From Spirochaetaceae bacterium (lineage in GTDB: Bacteria > Spirochaetota > Spirochaetia > SZUA-6 > Bin103), in assembly GCA_028820215.1 (NCBI GenBank), contig JAPPKD010000214.1:1-45457 (forward strand): 45,457 nt of DNA. The letters run 5' to 3'. Under the pieces are notes generated by a model, which searched no databases, was not told where the DNA came from, and saw only the letters and a program-made list of their open reading frames with translations. Position 1 is the stretch's first letter; each line of letters begins with the position of its first letter. The position numbers and the translations under genes are program-made. This document shows positions 16,164-24,610 of this stretch, piece after piece.

Positions 16164-17080
16164 GTTCGTCCTCCCTGGTGCGGCGTACCGCGGTGCCCGC
16201 AAGACGTGCGCAGAATGATGTTCGTGCCGACGTAGCGGAAGGCGGCGCGCGTATAAAGTCCGATCGCGGGAGTGTTGTCAAACATCGTGTGCAGCGTCGC
16301 GTCCCGCAGGCCGGCCTGCCGCATGTCGATGAGCATCTCCCGCATCAGGGTCATGCCAAGTCCCTGCCGGCGATGACTGGCGGCGGTGCCGACCTGGTTG
16401 ATGTATCCGTGATCCCGTGCCGCCGGGTGCCGCGACAGCGCGCTCATGCGGTGCCACGACACGCGGGCCGCCTCGACCCCGCCGTCGGCGATCGTGTACC
16501 GGTGCAGGACCTCGTGGCCGAACCGTTCGGCGGACTTCTCGACGGGCCACCCGTCCGCCGACGCAGGACCCTGGCAGCCGAAGTCGAGCGACCGGTGGAA
16601 CACGACTTCGCGGTGGAAGGTCTCGAACCCGTTCGCCAGGAACAGGTTGGCAACGTGGCTCTGCTCCCAGCAGCCGCCGTGCATGGACGTGTAGAACGGG
16701 TACCCGTGCTCCATCCGCCACGCCTCGATGCGCGTGCAGCCGGAGCGGCACAGGCGATTGACGGCCTCTGCCAGCAGGGCGGTTCCGATGTCGGATCGTC
16801 CCTCGGGAAAGGTGAGAAAGCGGATCAACCCGCACTCTTCGAGCGTGTGGAAATGAACGAAGCCGGCCGCGGCTCCCGCCACGAAGGCCACGAGCAGGCC
16901 GGCAGGATCGAACGGAAGATCGACGCTCGCAAGGCGGCCGCTCCCTATCACCTCGTCCGCGAACTCCGCCTCGCTCACCGGCCAGTTGCACGGAGTCCCG
17001 GCGACCAGCTCATTGTAGAGCCGGACGACCTCGTTCAGGTCCCCGTGACGAAACCGGGCAAGACGGACCTGGTCCGGCAT
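16160..17080 (-). CDS. Tandem-domain GNAT N-acetyltransferase
   Basis: A 306-residue protein with two GNAT-like halves. The C-terminal half is catalytically convincing: the acetyl-CoA motif is HRRQGLGMTLMREMLIDMRQ (about 234-253), followed by LHTMFDNTPAIGLYTRAAFRYVG, the usual beta5-alpha4 region. The N-terminal half (about 1-160) keeps the fold pattern (AFVAGAAAGFVHFHTLEECGLI, DIGTALLAEAVNRL) but lacks a clear pyrophosphate-binding motif, so it is probably structural, as in MshD-like proteins. It starts 6 nt after the M19-like gene's stop, and its stop overlaps the creatininase-like start. The acceptor is unknown; the operon suggests an amine or amino-acid derivative. Confidence 0.85.
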   Translation of the reverse strand: MPDQVRLARFRHGDLNEVVRLYNELVAGTPCNWPVSEAEFADEVIGSGRLASVDLPFDPAGLLVAFVAGAAAGFVHFHTLEECGLIRFLTFPEGRSDIGTALLAEAVNRLCRSGCTRIEAWRMEHGYPFYTSMHGGCWEQSHVANLFLANGFETFHREVVFHRSLDFGCQGPASADGWPVEKSAERFGHEVLHRYTIADGGVEAARVSWHRMSALSRHPAARDHGYINQVGTAASHRRQGLGMTLMREMLIDMRQAGLRDATLHTMFDNTPAIGLYTRAAFRYVGTNIILRTSCGHRGTPHQGGRT

Positions 17081-17086
17081 GCTGCT

Positions 17087-18211
17087 TCAGTCGCTTGGCA
17101 GCGATTCGGCGAACAGCCGGATCCAGTTGCCGTGCATGATCAGGCGGATGTCGGCGCCGGCGTAGCCGCGGTCCGCCAGGCGCTCACCGATGCGTTGGAA
17201 GTCGGCCGCCGTGTCGATCTCCTTGGGCGCGCCCTGGCTGCCGCCTTGGCCGTCCGTGTCGCCGCCGATCGCCGCGCAGCGGCTGTGGCCGGCGAGCTGG
17301 CAGATGTGGTCGACGTGGTCGACATAGTCGTCCAGGGTAATCGTGTCCTTGCGGTAGGGCCGCTGCCGGGTGACGCGGGTCCAGTCGACGCCGGGCCGGT
17401 ACAGCATCCAGGTGTCGATGGGCACGCCGATCACGCCTTCGCGCTCGATGACGCGCATCAGCATGGCGTCCGAGAACTGGCGCTCGCCCGGAACCAGGGC
17501 TCGGCAACCCTGGTGACTGGCCAGCAACGGCCCGCCGTAGCGGTCGGTCGCCTCCATCACCGACCGGTCGGACGCGTGCGTCACGTCGAGGATGACGCCC
17601 AGTTCCTCCATCAGGTCGAGGAGCTCGGCGGCGCCGTGCCGCAGCCCGCCCTCGGTGCCGGTGCCGGTGCCGTGCGCGTAGGTGCTGATGCCGTAGTGGG
17701 TGAGGCTCAGCACGCGTACCCCCAGGCCGAACCAGTCGCGCAGGTGCCCGGGGTCCAGCACCGCGTCCGCTCCCTCCATGCCCACGATCGCTCCCACCGG
17801 CAGGTCGCCGGGGATGCAGCCGGCCTCGTCGTGTCGCCGCCACTCCTCGACGTGCGCCTGCCAGGCCGCACGGTCGGCGATGATGCGGATCTCTCCCTGG
17901 CGGGCCAGCGCCTCGTAGAAGGCCAGGCAGCCGCGCACCGCCGCGTACGCCTGCGCCGCCATGCGGTGGCCGGGCAGCGGCGCCCCCGGACGGTAGATGC
18001 GCCCGCCGATCTTCACCAAGGCCGCGAACACCCGCCCGCGCCGCATCTCCGGCAGTGAGCCGATCAGCTCGCGGGTCTCGGTCACGTCCTCGCCCGCCAG
18101 CCCCACCGGCTGCGTGGCCCGCACCTCGGCGATCGGAAGGGTGATGTCGACGTTGTACGTGTAGGCGGATCCCATCGGGTAGTCGCCGTCGAAGATGAGC
18201 ACGGTGCACAC
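17087..18211 (-). CDS. Membrane-dipeptidase-like (M19) amidohydrolase with altered N-terminal metal motif
   Basis: A 374-residue TIM-barrel protein related to renal dipeptidase (M19). Recognisable elements are AIVGMEGADAV (metal-bridging Glu), LGVRVLSLTHYG, DVTHASDRSV, ASHQGCRAL and the C-terminal AIGGDTDGQGG, in place of the usual GSDFDG. The N-terminal DGHxD motif, which gives two zinc ligands in characterised enzymes, reads IFDGDYPMGS, so the His is missing. This may define a subfamily with a different metal site. GTG 18211 is used; GTG 18202 would give a start at LIFDGDYP and is equally possible. No signal peptide is visible despite the family name. It is the first gene of a minus-strand operon and divergent from the DUF4038 glycosidase gene. 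Confidence 0.82.
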   Translation of the reverse strand: MCTVLIFDGDYPMGSAYTYNVDITLPIAEVRATQPVGLAGEDVTETRELIGSLPEMRRGRVFAALVKIGGRIYRPGAPLPGHRMAAQAYAAVRGCLAFYEALARQGEIRIIADRAAWQAHVEEWRRHDEAGCIPGDLPVGAIVGMEGADAVLDPGHLRDWFGLGVRVLSLTHYGISTYAHGTGTGTEGGLRHGAAELLDLMEELGVILDVTHASDRSVMEATDRYGGPLLASHQGCRALVPGERQFSDAMLMRVIEREGVIGVPIDTWMLYRPGVDWTRVTRQRPYRKDTITLDDYVDHVDHICQLAGHSRCAAIGGDTDGQGGSQGAPKEIDTAADFQRIGERLADRGYAGADIRLIMHGNWIRLFAESLPSD

Positions 18212-18264
18212 GATAGGGCACGAGCATGGGGGCGGGAAGCGCCGGGCGCCGGGTCCGGGTCGGG

Positions 18265-18270
18265 TATAGA
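18265..18270 (+). promoter_or_regulatory. Possible -10 box for a leaderless transcript
   Basis: TATAGA ends 8 nt before the GTG start at 18279. Transcription would then begin at or within a base or two of the start codon. No Shine-Dalgarno sequence is visible there, which fits a leaderless mRNA. No good -35 hexamer was found at 16-18 nt. Confidence 0.35.
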
Positions 18271-18278
18271 ATGCCTGC

Positions 18279-19949
18279 GTGTCACCCTTCGACGTCGCCG
18301 GGCGCTACCGGGTTGCCGAGTGGAGCTTCCGCTCGGCCGTCGCGTACGACAACCCGTGGCGGGACGTGGAGCTGACGTACGTCTTCACCACTCCGTCGGG
18401 ACGCGAGCTGCGCGTGCCGGGGTTCTGGGCCGGGGGCGGGCGGTGGCGGGCACGCTACTCATCGGGCGAGCCGGGCGAGCACCGCTTCCGCACCGAGTGC
18501 TCGGACTCCCGGAACGCCGGCCTGCACGGCCGCACCGGCGCGGTGCGAGTGGTCGAAGCCGTTTCGGAGAACCCGCTGTTCCGTCACGGTCCGATCGAGA
18601 TGGATCCGTCGCGCACGTACCTCCGGCACGCCGACGGCACGCCGTTCTTCTGGCTGGCCGACACATGGTGGATGGGCCTCGCCGAGCGGCTGCGCTGGCC
18701 GGAGGACGTGCACGGGCTCACCGCCGACCGGGTCGCCAAGAACTTCACGGTCGTGCAGATCGTCGCCGGCCTGTACCCGGACATGGAGCCGTTCGACGAA
18801 CGCGGGCGCAACGAGGCCGGCTTTCCCTGGGACGAGCGCTTCACCCGCATCAACCCCGCGTATTTCGATGCCGCCGACCGCCGCATCATGCACCTGGTCG
18901 AAGCCGGCATCGTGCCGTGCATCGTCGGCGCTTGGGGGTTCTTCGTGGACGTCGCCGGCGTGCCGGCGATGCGTGAGCACTGGCGCTACCTGGTCGCCCG
19001 CTGGGGCGCCCTGCCGGTGGTGTGGTGCCTGGCGGGCGAGGCGGGGATGCCCTTCTACACGAGCGAGGAGGGCGCGGCATATATGCGGCTGGGACTGAAG
19101 GAGCGCATCCGCTACCGAAATCCTGGGCGCATCAGGGCGTGGTCGGACGTGGCCCGCTCGGTGCGCTCTCTGGATCCGTTCGGCCGGCCGTTCACGGTCC
19201 ATCCGACCCGCTCGGGACGCGCCCAGGTGGACGATCCGTCGCTGCTGGATTTCGAGATGCTGCAGACCGGGCATCTTGGCTTTTCCACGCTGGCGGACAC
19301 GGTCGACATGATCGAGCGCGCGCGGGCCGCCGTGCCGCGCCTGCCGCTGCTGGTAGGGGAGGCCAACTACGAAGGCGAGTATGGATCCAGCCTTGCGGAC
19401 GTGCAGCGCTACCTGTTCTGGATGTCGATGCTGAGCGGCGCCATGGGGCACACCTACGGCGCGCACGGCATCTGGCAGGTCAACCGGCCGGATCGGCCGT
19501 ACGGGCCGTCACCGCACGGGCTGACCTACGGCGACCGCTCCTGGCAGGAGGCGAGCGGGCTGCCCGGCGCGGGGCAGGTGGGGCGCTCGGCGCGCTTTCT
19601 GGCCAGGCTGCCGTGGTGGCGGTTCGAGCCGCACCCGGAGTGGGTGGAGCCGCACCAGGAGTCGGGTGACCGGATGGGGGCGTACGCCGCCGGAATCGAA
19701 GGAGAGATGGCGGTGCTGTTCGTGCCCATGCACGCCCTCTGGAAGCTCGCCAACGGCATCATGACGCTGGGCGCCCTGCATCCGGGCGCAGCGTACGAGG
19801 TGGTCTACTTCGACCCGGTCAGCGGCGCGGAGCGGCTCGTGCCCGAGCTGCTGGTGGCCGGCGCCGACGGCACGGCGGTGCTGCCGCCCCCGGCCGAGGT
19901 GTGCGACCAGGTCCTGCTGGTGCGGCGGGGGGACGCCGAGCCTCGCTGA
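18279..19949 (+). CDS. Glycoside hydrolase with DUF5060 and DUF4038 domains (apiosidase-like)
   Basis: A 556-residue protein. The N-terminal beta-sandwich (about 1-95, EWSFRSAVAYDNPWRDVELT) matches the DUF5060 type. The TIM barrel (about 110-450) matches DUF4038 and related glycosidases, a group that includes GH140 apiosidases acting on rhamnogalacturonan-II. Likely catalytic carboxylates are E254 in WCLAGEAG and E361 in LVGEANYEG, at the ends of strands 4 and 7 as in clan-A glycosidases. A small C-terminal beta domain ends in VLLVRRGD. There is no signal peptide. GTG 18279 lies directly behind a -10-like box. It stands alone on the plus strand between two minus-strand operons, facing the C45/PhyH/PL26 operon. 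The exact substrate cannot be read from the sequence. Confidence 0.82.
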   Translation: MSPFDVAGRYRVAEWSFRSAVAYDNPWRDVELTYVFTTPSGRELRVPGFWAGGGRWRARYSSGEPGEHRFRTECSDSRNAGLHGRTGAVRVVEAVSENPLFRHGPIEMDPSRTYLRHADGTPFFWLADTWWMGLAERLRWPEDVHGLTADRVAKNFTVVQIVAGLYPDMEPFDERGRNEAGFPWDERFTRINPAYFDAADRRIMHLVEAGIVPCIVGAWGFFVDVAGVPAMREHWRYLVARWGALPVVWCLAGEAGMPFYTSEEGAAYMRLGLKERIRYRNPGRIRAWSDVARSVRSLDPFGRPFTVHPTRSGRAQVDDPSLLDFEMLQTGHLGFSTLADTVDMIERARAAVPRLPLLVGEANYEGEYGSSLADVQRYLFWMSMLSGAMGHTYGAHGIWQVNRPDRPYGPSPHGLTYGDRSWQEASGLPGAGQVGRSARFLARLPWWRFEPHPEWVEPHQESGDRMGAYAAGIEGEMAVLFVPMHALWKLANGIMTLGALHPGAAYEVVYFDPVSGAERLVPELLVAGADGTAVLPPPAEVCDQVLLVRRGDAEPR

Positions 19950-19953
19950 GCAC

Positions 19954-19969
19954 CGGCGGGGCGCCGTTT
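19954..19969 (+). terminator. Short GC hairpin with T run after the DUF4038 gene
   Basis: CGGCG (19954-19958), a GGG loop and CGCCG (19962-19966) are followed by TTT, 4 nt after the gene's stop codon. This is a small terminator-like structure; the stem is only 5 bp, so efficiency is uncertain. Confidence 0.4.
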
Positions 19970-21053
19970 ACCCATCGAACCGGTACGCCGCGTAGGGCTC
20001 CTCGCAGCCGTTGCCGAAGGCAAGGTGCATGGTGCCGGCGGCCGGCTCGAAGACCATGCTCGCCAGCGTCTTGCCGGGCGCCTCGGCCTGCGGCTTCGCG
20101 TGTTGGCAGATCGTGTGGCGGCTGCCGTGGTCGGACAGGAAGCGCTGCGCGGCGCCGACGTCGATGCGTCCGCGGTGCTCGCACAACAGCTCGCCCATCC
20201 GCTCGCAGCGGCTGAAGGTCGTGGCGTTCGGGTTGGACGTCTGCCGGTCGGCGGACGCGAGCTCCTCATCCAGGATGTGGTTGGCGTGCCACAGCAGGTG
20301 TGTCCCTTCACGTACGCGCATGCGGCTGTGCGGAAACACCTCCACGGTGCGCAGTCCCTGCGGGTGGCCGAGCAGGAAGGCGTTGGGGACCGCGTGCGGG
20401 GTCCCGTCCAGGTACTCGACCGCATCCGCGAGACTGCGCATGGTCAACAGCTCCCGGATCAACACGCAGGTCGGCAGGCCGGCGCCGCGCTCGCCGTTGT
20501 CGATGTACATCCAGGTGACGCACAGCCGCGCCGAGTTCATCCCCATGTAGGCCGGGACACCGGCATGGGTGTAGAGCAGCGTCTGCAGCCCATCGTCGGC
20601 GGTGTGGTGGACGATGACGTCGGCCGCGCCGCCGAGCCAGCCGGCGATCAGCTCGTCGTTGTTTTGGCCGCAGATGACGTCTCCGGCCACGGTCGCATCG
20701 CCAGCCGCGCCGAGCGCCGTGCAATGACCGTCCGTCTCCGGCGCCGGCGCGGGCGCCGGCCCGAGGTACTTCTCGTAGGCACAGGCCAGCAGGAGCAACT
20801 CGTCCGCCGGGAGCCCGGCACCGGCGGCCATGCCGGCTATCTCCTCGGCCGTCACCGGCGCGTGCTCGCGAATCAGCGGCTCGAAGCGGCGTGCTGCCGG
20901 CAACCAGCCGCGCAGGGTAAGCCCGTCCCGGTCCCGGTGTTCCCGGTCCTGAGCTTCCAGCAGGGCTCGAATACGCTCGCCGGCGGCAGCACCGATCGAC
21001 GCGCCGCGCTCCCCGGCGGTGCCGGCGGCCCGGACCAGGCGATCATCGATCAC
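19968..21053 (-). CDS. C45-type Ntn hydrolase (acyl-CoA:6-APA acyltransferase-like)
   Basis: A 361-residue protein resembling C45 N-terminal-nucleophile hydrolases, which mature by self-cleavage before a cysteine and act on amide bonds. The likely nucleophile is C111 in TDGHCTALGAAGDAT, followed by the family's GQNNDELIAGW. Downstream are MGMNSARLCVTWMYID and LLWHANHILDEEL. The frame is open far upstream (to 21728), but that part is antisense-like sequence over the PhyH gene. GTG 21053, 8 nt after the PhyH stop, gives a start typical of the family (IDDRLVRAAGTAGERGASIG). It is the third gene of the PL26-PhyH-C45 operon. The substrate is unknown; an N-acyl or peptide-like bond is likely. Confidence 0.82.
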   Translation of the reverse strand: MIDDRLVRAAGTAGERGASIGAAAGERIRALLEAQDREHRDRDGLTLRGWLPAARRFEPLIREHAPVTAEEIAGMAAGAGLPADELLLLACAYEKYLGPAPAPAPETDGHCTALGAAGDATVAGDVICGQNNDELIAGWLGGAADVIVHHTADDGLQTLLYTHAGVPAYMGMNSARLCVTWMYIDNGERGAGLPTCVLIRELLTMRSLADAVEYLDGTPHAVPNAFLLGHPQGLRTVEVFPHSRMRVREGTHLLWHANHILDEELASADRQTSNPNATTFSRCERMGELLCEHRGRIDVGAAQRFLSDHGSRHTICQHAKPQAEAPGKTLASMVFEPAAGTMHLAFGNGCEEPYAAYRFDG

Positions 21054-21061
21054 GGGAGCAC

Positions 21062-21871
21062 TCAGGGACGTGCGCGCTGCGCGCCGGGCGGCAGCTTGGG
21101 CGGCAGGGGCTGTACGATCCCGCGCCGCTCGGGCGTCAGACGGGCGATCAGCTCGGGCGACGGCTGATAGCCGTAGCGGTCGCTGCCCCACTTCGGACCA
21201 TAGCGAATGATGGCGATGCGGCGCTCGCCCGGGCGCGTGCGCTCCGCGGAACCGTGCGCCATGCAGTCCACGAAGAAGATGGCGTCCCCCGCGGCGAGTT
21301 GAATCTGAACCGCCGCCTCGACGCGGTCGAGCGAGTGATCGCTGCCGGTGGCTTCCGGATCGTTGAACGCGGGATGAAGCAGATTGGACTTGTGCGAGCC
21401 GGGGATCGCCATCGTCGCCCCATCGCCGTCGCCGACATCGCGGAGCGCGAGCAGGACGTTGATCTGCCCACAGCGAAATTCGTTGTTGTGAAAACGGAAC
21501 TGCGTGCGGATACGCCTCTTGTGCGCGCCCGAATGCATGCGCGTGGCGCCGCCCCGATCCCGGATGTCGATGAACGACTCGTCGATGTACAGGCCGTCGT
21601 CCCCGCCCACGAAGCGCCGCAGGTGATCGATCCAGGAGGGATGGTCGATCAGCCGTTCGAGGGGCTCGCCCATCTCGAAGATGTTGTGCAGGTGCCGCAA
21701 GCCGTCGACGTCGGCGCGGTGAACCCATCCCCGCCAGCCGTCGGGCTCGATGTCGCGATAGGTGTCCACGATCGCGTTGATCTCGGCGAGATGATCGGCA
21801 TCGACGGCGTGCTCGAGCACGATATAGCCGCGCAGATCGAAGAGGTACTCTTCCAGTTCGGTCGGTTGCAT
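21062..21871 (-). CDS. Phytanoyl-CoA dioxygenase-like protein lacking a clear HxD motif (copy 2)
   Basis: A 269-residue PhyH-like protein. The cupin core is recognisable: FRFHNNEFRCGQINVLLALR, then DGDGATMAIPGSHKSNLLHP, and the distal His region FFVDCMAHGSAERT, with an Arg in the expected place. The first iron motif expected upstream (HxD or HxE) reads MHSGAH, so one carboxylate ligand appears to be missing; a halogenase-like or non-catalytic site is possible. GGAGGG precedes ATG 21871. It lies 24 nt after the PL26 gene and 8 nt before the C45 gene in one operon. Substrate unknown. Homology is clear, but activity is less certain than for the other three PhyH proteins. Confidence 0.82.
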   Translation of the reverse strand: MQPTELEEYLFDLRGYIVLEHAVDADHLAEINAIVDTYRDIEPDGWRGWVHRADVDGLRHLHNIFEMGEPLERLIDHPSWIDHLRRFVGGDDGLYIDESFIDIRDRGGATRMHSGAHKRRIRTQFRFHNNEFRCGQINVLLALRDVGDGDGATMAIPGSHKSNLLHPAFNDPEATGSDHSLDRVEAAVQIQLAAGDAIFFVDCMAHGSAERTRPGERRIAIIRYGPKWGSDRYGYQPSPELIARLTPERRGIVQPLPPKLPPGAQRARP

Positions 21872-21895
21872 CCTTGCCCTCCGCGATTGCGGCGG

Positions 21896-24598
21896 TTACC
21901 CGGCCGGGTGGGGATCGGTGCGGAGCACGCCGCGGCTCACCGGCTCGGCGCGGTCGGGGCGCTCGATCTCCGGCCGGTCGGGCATCGACTTCCGCTTCGC
22001 AACCCAGGCGGCGAGACCCGCCTCGAACCCGTCCGGGTCGCGGTCCATCTCGCTGGCGACGATGCGCATCAGGCGCGGGACGAAACCCGACAGCCGCATG
22101 AGCGAGAAGTCGTAGTCCCGCTCCTCACGGATGTCGTCCGCCGCCTCTCGCAGGTGAGTGCACAGCAGGTGGGCGGCGTAGTAGGCGTGCTCCGGACGGC
22201 GTGTCAGGTCGTAGCCGAAGCAGACGGTGCTGCAGGCGTAGTTGAACAGCGACTTCGGGCTCCGCCACACCCAGTAGTCGGACTCGGCGATCAGGAACTC
22301 CTTGAGCGCCCGGGACGGGAAGCAGCGCAGCGCCGGCGCGTAAAGGTGGTACTTGTTGCCCCAGGCCACCTCCGGGAAGTGATCGGGGGAGACCATCGCC
22401 TCGTCGCCGCGCTCTCCGCCGGTGCCGATGCCGTTGGGCAGCATTCCCGGCTCGCGCACCACGCGCAGCAGCCAGTTCAGCGAGCGCTCGGCGAGCACGC
22501 CGTACTTCTCGTCCCACGTCGCCTGGTAGACGTCGAGCAGCATGGACAGCGGGCCGGTGAACTCCCGGTGCAGGCCCACGTGCCGGCACGACAGGATGCC
22601 GGCCGGCTCCTGCAGCCGGACGATGCGGTCGCCGGCCTCACGCGCCACCTCCAGCAGGCGGCGGTTCCCGGTCAGGTAGTAGTCGGTGAGGATGCCGGAG
22701 AGGATGGAGTGCGAGGGGCTGTACCCGCCGCTCCACAGATGCGCGTTGTGGTAGTGCATGACCCCGACCCGTTCCAGATGTCCGGGGAAGGCGTGCACGA
22801 AGGCGGTGTCGGCCACCGCGCGCGAGTAGCGCTCGGCGACCCGCAGGTAGCGCGGGTTGCCCGTCCGGAGGTACTGGCCCCACACGCCCATGATCTGGTC
22901 GTTGGCCTCGTTGTTGTAGGGGCCGACGTAGCGGAGCGCCTTCGCCGGATCCGAGTCCTTGTAGAGCAGGTACACCCAGCCCACCGCCGAGGAGTGGACG
23001 CAGACCATGTTGCCGAAGCGCATCATGCCGTACAGGCGGCAGCGCTCGACCGGATCGACCACGATGGGATCGAAGTAGTCGTCCAGGTCGGAATCGGGCG
23101 CGGCCATGCGCGGGTCGCCGGCGTGGTGGAAGTGATCGACGGCGCCGGTGGCGCATACGTACGCCGGGTCGACGACGGCGCGGAGCGGTTCCTGGACGGT
23201 GTCGCAGAACGCCTGCGCCGTCTCGTCGCCGATGGGCTCTGCCGAGAAGCGGATGACGATCTCCGTGGTCTTCGCGGCGCCCACGCCGTTCTGGGTGTTG
23301 GTGTCGTTGTAGCTGATGGTCCGCCCCGCCGCGTGCTTCTCGACCATCTCCTCGACCCAGCGTGCTTCCTCCAGACTGCGGATGTTGAAGCTCTTGAGAT
23401 TCACCGGCGCCGTGGGGTTCCGTTCCAGGATCTCGATGACCTCGGCCTCGCTGCGGGTGGCGCTGGACTTCTCCTGCCCGGCGAAGCGGACGGCCGTCTC
23501 CTCGTACGGCGTGGAGAACTGAAGCGTCCGGCCGCATGTCTCCGGCCAGATGCCGACGTCGATGCCGCGCCCGCTCAGCGTGAATCCCTTCGGGAACTCC
23601 TGCCAGCCGTCGCGGACCGCCACCGCCGCGCTCGCCCGCGAGCCTGACAGCGACACCCAGCCGGGCATGCGCGTGCCGGCGCCGAACGCCCGGCCGTCGC
23701 GCAGCACGGTGTAGCGCCGGTCGTCGTCCTGCAGCACGGCCAGGGTTTCCCAGTGCTCGCACCAATGGGCGGCGGCACCGTCGCTGCCGGCCGCCGCGCG
23801 CAGCGGCTCGCCGAGGGCCAGCGGCAGATCGATGCCGACCGCGGACAGCTCCACCCGCCTGGGATCCTGGTCGAAGACGAACGTGTGGAAGATCCGCACG
23901 TCGGCCCTGCCGGCGTACAGGTGCACGCGGAGCTGGTAGGGGCAAAAGCGGATCCCGGCCGCGGAGGCAAGGAGTCCCTTGATGAGCACGCAGGCGCGCA
24001 GCGGCCCGGCCTCTTCCAGCACGACCTCGGGCGCGAAGCCGGAGGACAGCGAGTCGTAGCGGGTGCCGTGCGCATCGTTCATGTAGACCACGGGGCCGTC
24101 GCCGCGCAGCACGTCGTGCCAGCCGTCCCCGGCCTTGACCCGGCAGCGCGTGATGACGGCCGGCGTCGCGCGCTGCCGCGGCGCGTCGAAGGAACGCCGG
24201 AAGTCCATCCGCAGTGTCCCGGTGTCGATCGACAGCAGGCCGTCCGACTCGGCGACGTCGATGCACGGCCCCGCGTCGTCGTCCGCCGGATCGGCGGCGC
24301 ACGGGTACTCGATCGAGAGCGCGGCGCCGGGATCGAGACCGCCGTCGGTCTGAACGTCGACCAGCAGCCACTTCACGTGCCGCCCGTCCTTCCGCCACGT
24401 CGTCAGGCAGTCGGTCTGGGCGGAAATCGGGCGGCCGTCAGGGCCGGCCACGCGAATCGACTGTGACCGCTCGAGCGCACCATCCGCGAACGGCACACCA
24501 AAGGTCAGCGGCTCGGTGCCGGAGCGCAACGTCCCTGTGCCGGCGAGTCCGACCTCGATGCTCTTGTGCGTGTTCGTTCCTTCAGCCTCCCCGAGCAT
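21896..24598 (-). CDS. Exo-rhamnogalacturonan lyase-like protein (PcRGLX/YetA, PL26 type)
   Basis: A 900-residue protein matching the PcRGLX/YetA family (PL26), whose characterised member cleaves rhamnogalacturonan-I from the end by beta-elimination. It has an N-terminal RIFT-barrel-like part (about 10-110, TLRSGTEPLTFGVPFADGAL and LSIEYP), a central beta-sandwich (about 115-390, LHTFVF-type strands written RIFHTFVFDQDPRR), then an (alpha/alpha)6-type helical region (about 530-860) containing HYHNAHLWSGGYSPSHSI and KEFLIAESDYWVW. There is no signal peptide, suggesting a cytoplasmic enzyme acting on imported oligosaccharides. ATG 24598 lies just beyond the end of the HigB relic. It is the first gene of an operon with PhyH and C45 genes. 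The family assignment is from memory of conserved segments. Confidence 0.8.
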   Translation of the reverse strand: MLGEAEGTNTHKSIEVGLAGTGTLRSGTEPLTFGVPFADGALERSQSIRVAGPDGRPISAQTDCLTTWRKDGRHVKWLLVDVQTDGGLDPGAALSIEYPCAADPADDDAGPCIDVAESDGLLSIDTGTLRMDFRRSFDAPRQRATPAVITRCRVKAGDGWHDVLRGDGPVVYMNDAHGTRYDSLSSGFAPEVVLEEAGPLRACVLIKGLLASAAGIRFCPYQLRVHLYAGRADVRIFHTFVFDQDPRRVELSAVGIDLPLALGEPLRAAAGSDGAAAHWCEHWETLAVLQDDDRRYTVLRDGRAFGAGTRMPGWVSLSGSRASAAVAVRDGWQEFPKGFTLSGRGIDVGIWPETCGRTLQFSTPYEETAVRFAGQEKSSATRSEAEVIEILERNPTAPVNLKSFNIRSLEEARWVEEMVEKHAAGRTISYNDTNTQNGVGAAKTTEIVIRFSAEPIGDETAQAFCDTVQEPLRAVVDPAYVCATGAVDHFHHAGDPRMAAPDSDLDDYFDPIVVDPVERCRLYGMMRFGNMVCVHSSAVGWVYLLYKDSDPAKALRYVGPYNNEANDQIMGVWGQYLRTGNPRYLRVAERYSRAVADTAFVHAFPGHLERVGVMHYHNAHLWSGGYSPSHSILSGILTDYYLTGNRRLLEVAREAGDRIVRLQEPAGILSCRHVGLHREFTGPLSMLLDVYQATWDEKYGVLAERSLNWLLRVVREPGMLPNGIGTGGERGDEAMVSPDHFPEVAWGNKYHLYAPALRCFPSRALKEFLIAESDYWVWRSPKSLFNYACSTVCFGYDLTRRPEHAYYAAHLLCTHLREAADDIREERDYDFSLMRLSGFVPRLMRIVASEMDRDPDGFEAGLAAWVAKRKSMPDRPEIERPDRAEPVSRGVLRTDPHPAG

Positions 24599-24610
24599 GG
24601 CGCCGCGTCT

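Noticed and set aside
16178..18058. Plus-strand frame of over 600 codons opposite the GNAT and M19-like genes
   Set aside because: No recognisable protein features; a shadow of the operon on the other strand.
21254..23647. Plus-strand open frame of nearly 800 codons antisense to the PL26 and PhyH genes
   Set aside because: It is rich in Val, Arg, Ala and His with no domain pattern, and lies wholly opposite two well-supported genes. Long antisense frames are expected in GC-rich DNA.
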